Shown here in pieces: positions 1-5,572 of a stretch of 8,788 nucleotides of DNA. Position 1 is the stretch's first letter. Every line of letters begins with the position of its first letter. The notes below the pieces were generated by a model. The model saw only the letters and a program-made list of their open reading frames with translations. It had not been told where the DNA came from and did no database searches. This DNA comes from Chitinophaga pinensis (GTDB lineage Bacteria > Bacteroidota > Bacteroidia > Chitinophagales > Chitinophagaceae). The stretch covers positions 1 to 8,788 of the forward strand of contig CAMCBE010000060.1 in NCBI GenBank assembly GCA_945872805.1. The letters run 5' to 3'. Made by a program: the position numbers and the translations under genes.

Positions 1-53
1 TTTATACGCCAATGCTTCATCCTAGACCCATATTTAGAATTGGATCAAATACA

Positions 54-725
54 ATGAAAGAAACATACATACTTCAAATTAATACCGCCTTCAGCACAGC
101 CAGCATAGGAATTGCTAAAAATGGCGTGCTATTAGTTGAGTCAAACAATCCAGATCAACATGACCATGCCGCTTTCATTCAACCAGCGATACAAACCCTT
201 TGTACTGAGGCTGGATTACCACTGAATAAACTGGCCGCCATTGCTGTAATCAATGGACCAGGCTCCTATACTGGCTTACGGGTTGGATTATCGGCTGCAA
301 AAGGCATTTGCTATGCACTTAATATCCCATTGATCTGCATCAATACATTAACATGGATGGCAGAAGCGCATCTCGGAGAAGAAGCTACTTTAATAGCACC
401 CATGATTGACGCAAGAAGAGACGAGGTATTCACTGCAATTTTTGACCATAAAGGAAATATCATTTCAGCACCAGCTGCCCTAAAACTAAGCGAAAACAGC
501 TTTGAAAGGGAATTAAATAACCATGCAGTTTCTTTCGTAGGAGATGGCGCTATAAAATGGAAAAATACCTGTAAACATCTACGAGCAGTATTCCCCCCCT
601 CAACCTACAACGCCAATCATTTAGCTACACTTGCTTTAACATATTTCACCAGAAATGAATTTGCAGACCTAGCCTATAGCGAACCCTTTTATGTGAAAGA
701 CTTCTACTCCACGCAAAAAAAGTAA
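54..725 (+). CDS. tsaB: TsaB, tRNA threonylcarbamoyladenosine (t6A) biosynthesis protein
   Basis: TsaB is the inactive, ASKHA-fold partner of the t6A transferase TsaD. With TsaD and TsaE it supports transfer of threonylcarbamoyl to A37 of ANN-decoding tRNAs in the cytoplasm. Seen: an N-terminal strand followed by INTAFSTASIGI (residues 9-20), the family hallmark GPGSYTGLRVG at residues 68-78, and APMIDARRDEVFTAIF from about residue 115. Length is 223 residues, normal for the family. I chose the ATG at 54 because MKETYILQINTA is where family members begin. The in-frame ATG at 12 would add 14 residues with no family likeness. The metal-binding histidines of TsaD are absent, as expected for TsaB. 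The gene stands alone here: 123 bases separate it from the next gene and what lies upstream is cut off. Odd detail: a run of seven C at 593-599 inside the gene. Confidence 0.93.
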   Translation: MKETYILQINTAFSTASIGIAKNGVLLVESNNPDQHDHAAFIQPAIQTLCTEAGLPLNKLAAIAVINGPGSYTGLRVGLSAAKGICYALNIPLICINTLTWMAEAHLGEEATLIAPMIDARRDEVFTAIFDHKGNIISAPAALKLSENSFERELNNHAVSFVGDGAIKWKNTCKHLRAVFPPSTYNANHLATLALTYFTRNEFADLAYSEPFYVKDFYSTQKK

Positions 726-768
726 GATACCGCTGTTCATTCATGTAAATTATCACTTAATCGGTATC
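726..768. repeat. Inverted repeat just after tsaB stop
   Basis: GATACCG at 726-732 and its exact reverse complement CGGTATC at 762-768 are separated by 29 bases. The left arm starts on the base after the tsaB stop codon. The loop is long and no T-run follows the right arm on the plus strand, so it is not a standard intrinsic terminator. It could be a weak 3' structure of the tsaB transcript, an operator upstream of the ArsR-type gene, or chance. The structure is seen directly; any function is inference. Confidence 0.25.
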
Positions 769-848
769 CAAAACACGACTAAAAAATGGTTGAAGATCAA
801 TAATGCATTATATTAGTAGGGCTAAACCACCTAACCAAAACACCACCC

Positions 849-1214
849 ATGTCAGATTTTTTAAAAGAGTCTCCAGATGCTCAGGAAAAAGTGCAACCTA
901 AAACCAACCAATTGGATCCCTCTACAACTTCCCTTGATTTTTTAAGTATAAAAAAAGTAAACCTTATTTTTCGTGCACTTAACCATAAATTAAGGCAGCA
1001 AATAATACGATTGATTGATAAACAAGGGAAAGTATCTGTAACCGAGATATTTGTTGAGCTCAGACTCGATCAATCAGTTGCTAGTCAACACCTTGCCATA
1101 CTTCGCAGAGCTGGTCTTTTATTGACTGAAAGAGAAGGTAAATTCATGTACTATAAATTGAATCAAGCTAGGCTTGAAATGATTAATCAGATGGTTGTAG
1201 ATTTGCTGAAATAA
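849..1214 (+). CDS. ArsR/SmtB-type winged-helix transcriptional regulator without cysteines
   Basis: A 121-residue DNA-binding protein of the ArsR family, dimeric winged-helix repressors that usually release DNA on binding metal or on thiol oxidation. Seen: a polar, probably disordered N-terminus (1-30); LIFRALNHKLRQQIIRLI (39-56), the family's first core helix; VSVTEIFVEL (62-71); the recognition helix in SVASQHLAILRRAGLL (76-91); and the wing REGKFMYYKLN (95-105). There is no cysteine in the whole protein, so neither the CxC metal site of ArsR/SmtB nor the two-cysteine persulfide switch of BigR/SqrR can be present. H46 and H81 are the only histidines, so a classic metal site looks unlikely too. 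The next gene, 8 bases downstream, is a rhodanese-like protein, so the two are probably one operon, possibly autoregulated. The ligand cannot be told from sequence. The ATG at 849 is the chosen start. Confidence 0.88.
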   Translation: MSDFLKESPDAQEKVQPKTNQLDPSTTSLDFLSIKKVNLIFRALNHKLRQQIIRLIDKQGKVSVTEIFVELRLDQSVASQHLAILRRAGLLLTEREGKFMYYKLNQARLEMINQMVVDLLK

Positions 1215-1222
1215 TTTCGGCA

Positions 1223-1876
1223 ATGACCAAAATCTCTCTCTCAGATCTCCACAATCAACTTTCTGCAGACACAAAAGCAATTATCCTTGATTGCAGATCC
1301 CCCGAGGAATTTGACGAGTCATTTATAGCTGGCTCAATCCATATAGGAAATCAAATCGCACGATATATCCGACTACTCAAACTCACACCAGACCAAGACA
1401 TCATTCTCCTTGCAACATCAGAACATACAAAACTCATTGAATTGTTCAACAAGCTTGGTTACGAAAATGTGAAACTAGCTGACGCTTTTGAAGACATCCA
1501 TGAACTCTCTTCATTAGGACTATTGGATCTAATCATTTCCATTGAACCTGATGAACTTGCTATGGACTTGCCTTTTGATGAAAAAGCACGCATAATCGAT
1601 CTAAGATCGGAAGATGAGTTTGAGAAAAGCCATATTGAGGATGCTGAAAATATTCCACTAGAGGAGTTCTCTGATGTAGGCACTATTGCCGAAATTGAAG
1701 AACATGAGAACATTTATCTTTACGGAAACACAAACGACATATCATTTGTTGGTAGCTTAATGAAAAGACAAGGCATCCATAATTTCAGAAAAATACAAGC
1801 AACCTTTGAAGAAATTTCAAAAACGCCTGGCATCAAAACTCTAAAGCCAAAAAGCAAACCGGCTAAGGAAGATTAA
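1223..1876 (+). CDS. Tandem rhodanese-like domain protein lacking both active-site cysteines
   Basis: A 217-residue cytoplasmic protein with two rhodanese folds. Domain 1 (about 15-95) has AIILDCRSPEEFDESFIAGS (19-38), the usual D-x-R and E-F entry motif. Domain 2 (about 118-205) has RIIDLRSEDEF (123-133), then HIEDAENIPLEEF (137-149). Active rhodaneses carry a catalytic Cys in a CxxGxR-like loop. Here the loops read LLATSEHT (62-69) and YLYGNTND (165-172), with no Cys in either. The only cysteine is C24, in the D-C-R motif, which is not the sulfur-carrying position. Sulfurtransferase activity is therefore unlikely, and a binding or scaffold role is more plausible. The domain pair resembles the C-terminal double-rhodanese part of Bacteroidota metallo-beta-lactamase/rhodanese fusion proteins, here without the hydrolase domain (from memory, not searched). 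It lies 8 bases after the ArsR-type gene. Its last 14 bases overlap the convergent acyltransferase gene. Confidence 0.85.
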   Translation: MTKISLSDLHNQLSADTKAIILDCRSPEEFDESFIAGSIHIGNQIARYIRLLKLTPDQDIILLATSEHTKLIELFNKLGYENVKLADAFEDIHELSSLGLLDLIISIEPDELAMDLPFDEKARIIDLRSEDEFEKSHIEDAENIPLEEFSDVGTIAEIEEHENIYLYGNTNDISFVGSLMKRQGIHNFRKIQATFEEISKTPGIKTLKPKSKPAKED

Positions 1877-2768
1877 GAGTTTCTAGACAATTTGAAGCAT
1901 ACTCCGGTTTATAGGGATGCTTCCATCTTCTATGCGACCATAAATAATTATCTGGCCGCTCACGAATACGGTCTTGTATGTATTGTAAATATCGTTTTGT
2001 TAAATCCCCCTTTGCCAAAGAGGCAGGATTTTCCGTAATAATTTCAATCTGAAGCGTGTATAAACCCCGTTTTATTTTATAGAAATTACCAAAAACAACA
2101 ATGGTATTTCGACTCCTTGCAGCATTTTCAGGACCCATTACAAATGGCGCAGGATTCCCAAAAAAATTCAACCACCATGCTTTAGCAGGATTCCCTGGAT
2201 TTTGGTCTGCTACTAACGCAATGATATATTGTTCATGATCATATTGAACAAAATTATTTTTGAAATCATTAGCAGGTATTAATTTAGTACCAAAACGGGA
2301 ACGAATCTTAACAAAAATTTCTTCAAAAAATTTATTAGTGATGGGTTGATAAACAGCCAATAAAGGCTTTTTCAAATTCATCGCAACACCCTGATTTACT
2401 ACTTCCCAATTAAAGTTGTGCATTGCATGAATTTGAATACTCCTCCCTTTTTCAGCCAACGCATTCAGTTCATCAAGATTGGCTGTAAACATTTTTTTGA
2501 TGAGTTTATCACCTGAACTCATCAACTTAATCGATTCAATCATCGTATCTGTAAAATTGCGATAGAATTTAGCTGCAATATTATTGCGCTCCCTTGTTGA
2601 CTTTTCAGGAAATGCAACTTTCAAGTTCGACTGAACAATATTTTTCCGGTATGCAATTACATCGAAAACAATAAATGCTAGCAGGTCGCTAATTAGATAT
2701 AACAACCATAGCGGTAACAAAGAGAAGCTATATAAAATAGCGTACAAAAACCGATCACGGAATTTCAT
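1863..2768 (-). CDS. Lipid A biosynthesis acyltransferase, LpxL/HtrB family
   Basis: A membrane-associated enzyme that transfers a secondary fatty acyl chain onto the lipid A precursor at the cytoplasmic face of the inner membrane. I place the start at the ATG at 2768 (301 residues), because MKFRDRFLYAIL matches how family members begin. A GTG at 2789 would add seven residues. Seen (numbering from the ATG): one hydrophobic N-terminal segment at about 8-36, then YRKNIVQSNLKVAFPEKS (40-57), a typical family block; the catalytic H-x4-E in HAMHNFNWE (H117, E122), the form known from E. coli LpxL; a conserved arginine region, IRSRFGTKLIP (155-165); VADQNPG (186-192) with its Asp; and near the C-terminus WSHRRWKHP (277-285). 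It is the last gene of the minus-strand unit, 60 bases after the CDGSH gene. Which acyl position it modifies cannot be told. Family assignment is firm, and the physiological substrate is inferred. Confidence 0.9.
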   Translation of the reverse strand: MKFRDRFLYAILYSFSLLPLWLLYLISDLLAFIVFDVIAYRKNIVQSNLKVAFPEKSTRERNNIAAKFYRNFTDTMIESIKLMSSGDKLIKKMFTANLDELNALAEKGRSIQIHAMHNFNWEVVNQGVAMNLKKPLLAVYQPITNKFFEEIFVKIRSRFGTKLIPANDFKNNFVQYDHEQYIIALVADQNPGNPAKAWWLNFFGNPAPFVMGPENAARSRNTIVVFGNFYKIKRGLYTLQIEIITENPASLAKGDLTKRYLQYIQDRIRERPDNYLWSHRRWKHPYKPEYASNCLETLNLP

Positions 2769-2828
2769 CAAAACGTAGTTTGTAGGCACTAACCGAGTGC
2801 CATAAAAAATAGACCCAATAGAAATCCC

Positions 2829-3095
2829 TTAGCCTTTATGGCTTCCATCACAGAATGGAGGATTCTTTGTTTTCTTACATTGGCAAAGCCATACTTCCTC
2901 TTCCTTTTCAAATGTAACCTTCAAGCTAGCAAAAGGAGTACCCTCAATTTTCTTATGCTTACCATCACAAAATGGCTGCTTTTCACTTAAACCACATGTA
3001 CACCATGCATAGGTCTTACCCGCCTCAACCTTAACACAACATGGCTCAGATTTTGCAACAATTGGGAAACCTTCATTTGGGATTAAATCTTCCAT
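2829..3095 (-). CDS. Dual CDGSH iron-sulfur domain protein (mitoNEET-like)
   Basis: A small 88-residue protein expected to bind two [2Fe-2S] clusters, each by three Cys and one His. Two full motifs are seen. The first is C32-x-C34-x8-C43-D-G-K-H47 and the second is C71-x-C73-x8-C82-D-G-S-H86. Both keep the family spacing C-x-C-x2-(S/T)-x3-P-x-C-D-G-x-H. The first has Lys where Ser/Thr/Ala is usual before the His. There is no signal peptide or membrane segment, so it should be cytoplasmic, unlike tail-anchored eukaryotic mitoNEET. An extra Cys pair (C19, C20) lies outside the motifs. The ATG at 3095 is one base from the stop of the MeaB-type gene, so translational coupling is likely. Known roles of the family are cluster or electron transfer, but the partner here is unknown. 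Confidence 0.9.
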   Translation of the reverse strand: MEDLIPNEGFPIVAKSEPCCVKVEAGKTYAWCTCGLSEKQPFCDGKHKKIEGTPFASLKVTFEKEEEVWLCQCKKTKNPPFCDGSHKG

Positions 3096-3096
3096 T

Positions 3097-4002
3097 TTAA
3101 TTAAATTTTTTAATGAATTGATATAAGCTAAACTCTTTGTTGGCTAATTGATCTTTGATGTCTTTAACTAACATCTGCTGATCAACACCTAACATTCTTT
3201 GTTTTTCAATAAGTCGATAAGCACGCTTCGCAAGCAATGCAACCTTGCGATCTACATTCTCCACTTCATGCAAAAGTAAATCAATCGAAGCATGCAATTC
3301 ACTTATTCCTTTTCCGGTGGTCGCTACCGTATTGATAATCAAATTAGGATGATTAAACCTACTATCTCCAGAGGCATGAAGCATCGCTTTCAGGGAAGCA
3401 GCAAATCGATCAGCACCTGGTCTATCCGATTTATTCACAACAAATAACGAGGCAGACTCCATTAATCCAGCCTTCATGAATTGTATTTCATCTCCTGCTT
3501 CTGGTACAAGGACCAATACAGTTAGATCTGCCAACCCGGCAATCTCAATCTCTGATTGTCCAACACCAACAGTTTCAACTATGATTACATCAAAATTACA
3601 ATTTCTCAATAAATCAGTTATCTCTATGGTAGTAGGATGTAAACCACCCAAAGAGCCTCTGCTGGCCAATGATCGAATAAATACATCCGGATGACTATAC
3701 CACTTGCTCATTCGAATTCTATCTCCCAGCAATGCACCCATATTAAAGGGAGAAGAAGGATCTACGCACACTACAGCTACTTTCTTTTGAGCTAAAACAT
3801 ACTCTCCAATCAATGCATCTACTAACGTACTTTTTCCTGCACCAGGGGGGCCGGTAATGCCAATGACAGGCACTGTATTGTTGGCCGAAAAAGATGACAC
3901 AATCTCTTCGTATCCGGGCACATCGTTTTCTATCAATGAAATACACCGCGCAATACTCCTAGTGTCGCCCTGCTTTGCAAGAAATATTAGGTCATCAAAC
4001 AT
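3097..4002 (-). CDS. meaB: MeaB/ArgK-type P-loop GTPase (methylmalonyl-CoA mutase chaperone family)
   Basis: A 301-residue G3E-type GTPase. Characterised MeaB proteins gate loading and protection of the B12 cofactor in methylmalonyl-CoA mutase. Seen: Walker A GPPGAGKS (51-58); CVDPSSPFNMGALLGDRIRM (79-98), the family's switch region; FIRSLASRGSLGGL (108-121); IVETVGVGQSE (141-151), the Walker B/G3 signature characteristic of MeaB; VPEAGDEIQFMKAGLMESA (166-184); and the base-specificity motif NKSD (190-193). The C-terminus (about 245-301) is helical, as in the dimerisation arm of MeaB, but the protein is at the short end for the family. No mutase subunit, epimerase or carboxylase gene is visible nearby. 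It is the first gene of the minus-strand unit and its promoter should lie in 4003-4153. The ATG at 4002 is a natural start, with no good ribosome binding site before it. Confidence 0.92.
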   Translation of the reverse strand: MFDDLIFLAKQGDTRSIARCISLIENDVPGYEEIVSSFSANNTVPVIGITGPPGAGKSTLVDALIGEYVLAQKKVAVVCVDPSSPFNMGALLGDRIRMSKWYSHPDVFIRSLASRGSLGGLHPTTIEITDLLRNCNFDVIIVETVGVGQSEIEIAGLADLTVLVLVPEAGDEIQFMKAGLMESASLFVVNKSDRPGADRFAASLKAMLHASGDSRFNHPNLIINTVATTGKGISELHASIDLLLHEVENVDRKVALLAKRAYRLIEKQRMLGVDQQMLVKDIKDQLANKEFSLYQFIKKFN

Positions 4003-4094
4003 TGGAGGATTTAATTATAGAAAAAATTTGGATATTACAATTCTATAAAATTATCGCTTTATCATGGTTAAATAAAATACACTTCAGAAGGCTA

Positions 4095-4120
4095 TAGTAT
4101 ATTGCATAACGAGTATACTA
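4095..4120. promoter_or_regulatory. Inverted repeat in the divergent promoter region
   Basis: TAGTATA (4095-4101) and its exact reverse complement TATACTA (4114-4120) are separated by 12 bases. They lie in the 151-base AT-rich gap between the divergent MeaB-type and Lon-domain genes, 34 bases before the latter's ATG. Centre-to-centre spacing of 19 bases is close to two helical turns, which would suit a dimeric regulator. The arms are AT-rich and chance is quite possible. The repeat is seen; an operator role is inference. Confidence 0.25.
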
Positions 4121-4153
4121 AAATGATGCGCGTAAATCAAGATTAAACCAAGC

Positions 4154-4792
4154 ATGACAAACTTCATTCCAATCTTTCCGCTTGAACTTACTGTATTCCC
4201 AAGTGAAAAATTAAACCTTCACATTTTCGAGCCGCGCTATAAACAATTAATTGAAGAATGTGCTGAACATAAAAAACCATTTGGAATACCGTGTGTGCAA
4301 AACGGAAAAGTTGCTGAACTGGGAACACTTGTAGAAATTATTGAAATCTCAAATAGGTACGAAAACGGAGAGCTTGATATCAAAACACGAGGCATCAAAA
4401 TTTTTAAACTTCTTGAGGTAATTCAAGCACTGCCAAACAAACTGTATGGCGGGGCTATAGTGCATTACCCTGACAATGATACCTATCCAAGACAAGACTT
4501 AATCCGAAAATTAACCGTTGAGGCCAGTACCTTACATAGGTTACTCGACGTTACCAAAGAAATCAACTCAGAAGGCACGGCATTATTAAGCTATGATTTT
4601 GCACACCATCTAGGTATGTCAGTCGAGCAAGAATATGAATTCATACAACTCATGAGAGAGGATCAGCGGCTTGAATTTCTCCGAAGGCACTTGCACAAAA
4701 TCATTCCAATTTTAAAGGAGATGGAAGAATTAAAGTCGAAAATTAAACTCAATGGACATTTCAGAAACATAGAGGGATTTCGGTTCAATTAA
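4154..4792 (+). CDS. Stand-alone Lon substrate-binding (LON N-terminal) domain protein
   Basis: A 212-residue cytoplasmic protein made only of the Lon N-terminal domain. Seen: FIPIFPLELTVFPSEKLNLH (4-23) then IFEPRYKQLIEE (24-35), the classic opening of the domain; GTLVEIIEI (57-65); and LDIKTRGIKIFKLLEV (74-89), the strand pair that closes the beta subdomain. A helical second half (about 115-200) follows. There is no AAA+ Walker motif and no Ser-Lys protease dyad, so it is not itself a protease. Such stand-alone LON proteins are widespread, and substrate or partner recognition has been proposed, but their role is poorly known. It is the first gene of the plus-strand run, and 57 bases separate it from coaX. 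The ATG at 4154 fits the family start. Function beyond the domain name is not known. Confidence 0.88.
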   Translation: MTNFIPIFPLELTVFPSEKLNLHIFEPRYKQLIEECAEHKKPFGIPCVQNGKVAELGTLVEIIEISNRYENGELDIKTRGIKIFKLLEVIQALPNKLYGGAIVHYPDNDTYPRQDLIRKLTVEASTLHRLLDVTKEINSEGTALLSYDFAHHLGMSVEQEYEFIQLMREDQRLEFLRRHLHKIIPILKEMEELKSKIKLNGHFRNIEGFRFN

Positions 4793-4849
4793 ACAGCAAA
4801 AAACCCCATTATTAATCAACTTTACCTCAACTTTGCACAAATCCATTGA

Positions 4850-5572
4850 ATGAAAACAGTTTGTCTAGATCTTGGTAATACACGCATGAAGGCGGCCTTG
4901 TTTGACAATGGAATCCTTACCGATTCCATTCTATTGGAAGGGGATGGCATAGAAACCATTCAGAGCATCGTAAACGACTACAAACCTGATAAATCTATCC
5001 TTTCTTCAGTTATTCACCACTCCCCAGAAATTGAACGTATACTTGAAGAAAGAACCCGTTTCCACAAACTATCCCACCTAACAAAGCTAAATTTCACGGT
5101 ACCGGTGGGCAAGCCAGAAACCATGGGCGCCGATAGACTTGCCTTAGCAGCAGCTGTCGTATACAGCTTCCCTTCAAAAAATAACCTTGTAGTGGGCTTA
5201 GGAAGTTGTATCACCTATAATTTCATCAATAAATACAGCCAATTTTTAGGAGGAGGCATCTCACCAGGCATGGAAATGCGCCTAAATTCCTTACACGACT
5301 ACACCGCATTATTGCCGGTAGTAAAAAAGGACTGGAATTTCCCGCTAATTGGATATGACACCCGAACAAACATCCTAAGTGGCGTTATTTTAGGCATGGC
5401 AAAAGAAATAGAAGGAATAATTGATAGTTACTCAGATAAATACAGGAACTTTAACGTCGTTTTAACCGGAGGGGATTGCACCTATTTTGCACACCTATTT
5501 AAAAATAAGATATTTGCAGACCCCGATTTACTTTATAAAGGATTGTATGCGATCAGTGAGACCAACAACTAA
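4850..5572 (+). CDS. coaX: Type III pantothenate kinase
   Basis: CoaX phosphorylates pantothenate with ATP, the first step of coenzyme A synthesis, in the cytoplasm. It belongs to the acetate and sugar kinase/Hsc70/actin superfamily. Seen: the phosphate loop DLGNTRMK (7-14); GADRLALAAA (93-102), which carries the conserved Asp proposed as catalytic base (D95); VVGLGSCITYNFI (114-126) at the second phosphate-binding motif; GGGISPGMEMR (134-144) and then LHDYTALLPVV (148-158); and VLTGGD (204-209) near the end. Length 240 is normal. The second phosphate motif is usually D-x-G-T-x-x-T-x-D. Here the first Asp position is Gly, the Thr is Ser and the last Asp is Asn (N124). This may be a lineage variant, since all other motifs are intact. 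The start is the ATG at 4850. The next gene begins inside its last 26 bases, so the two are probably cotranscribed. Confidence 0.93.
   Translation: MKTVCLDLGNTRMKAALFDNGILTDSILLEGDGIETIQSIVNDYKPDKSILSSVIHHSPEIERILEERTRFHKLSHLTKLNFTVPVGKPETMGADRLALAAAVVYSFPSKNNLVVGLGSCITYNFINKYSQFLGGGISPGMEMRLNSLHDYTALLPVVKKDWNFPLIGYDTRTNILSGVILGMAKEIEGIIDSYSDKYRNFNVVLTGGDCTYFAHLFKNKIFADPDLLYKGLYAISETNN

Noticed and set aside
1..53. The in-frame ATG at 12 as the tsaB start, and TAGAATTG (35-42) as a promoter element.
   Set aside because: The 14 extra residues do not resemble the family N-terminus, and no -33 partner is visible for the promoter-like string.
790..822. Possible Bacteroidota promoter before the ArsR-type gene: TTG at 790-792 and TATATTAG at 809-816.
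   Set aside because: One mismatch to TAnnTTTG, but the 16-base spacing is shorter than the usual about 19-21, so it is not better than chance in AT-rich sequence.
1459..1713. An 84-codon minus-strand frame within the rhodanese gene.
   Set aside because: Ser-rich translation typical of a shadow of an acidic helical protein, with no motif and no start context.
849..1876. ArsR plus rhodanese as a toxin-antitoxin or defence pair.
   Set aside because: Neither protein has toxin, nuclease or NTPase motifs, and the surroundings are housekeeping genes.
3857..4048. A 63-codon plus-strand frame crossing the start of the MeaB-type gene into the intergenic gap.
   Set aside because: Mostly antisense to the conserved N-terminus and Walker A of the GTPase; the product resembles nothing known.
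4828..4836. CAACTTTGC just before coaX as a -7 element.
   Set aside because: It ends only 13 bases before the ATG, has C instead of T at its first place and no TTG at the right upstream distance.
5487..5546. An upstream ATG for the barrel protein that would add 20 residues.
   Set aside because: It would bury the signal peptide behind an unrelated segment that is only coaX read in another frame.
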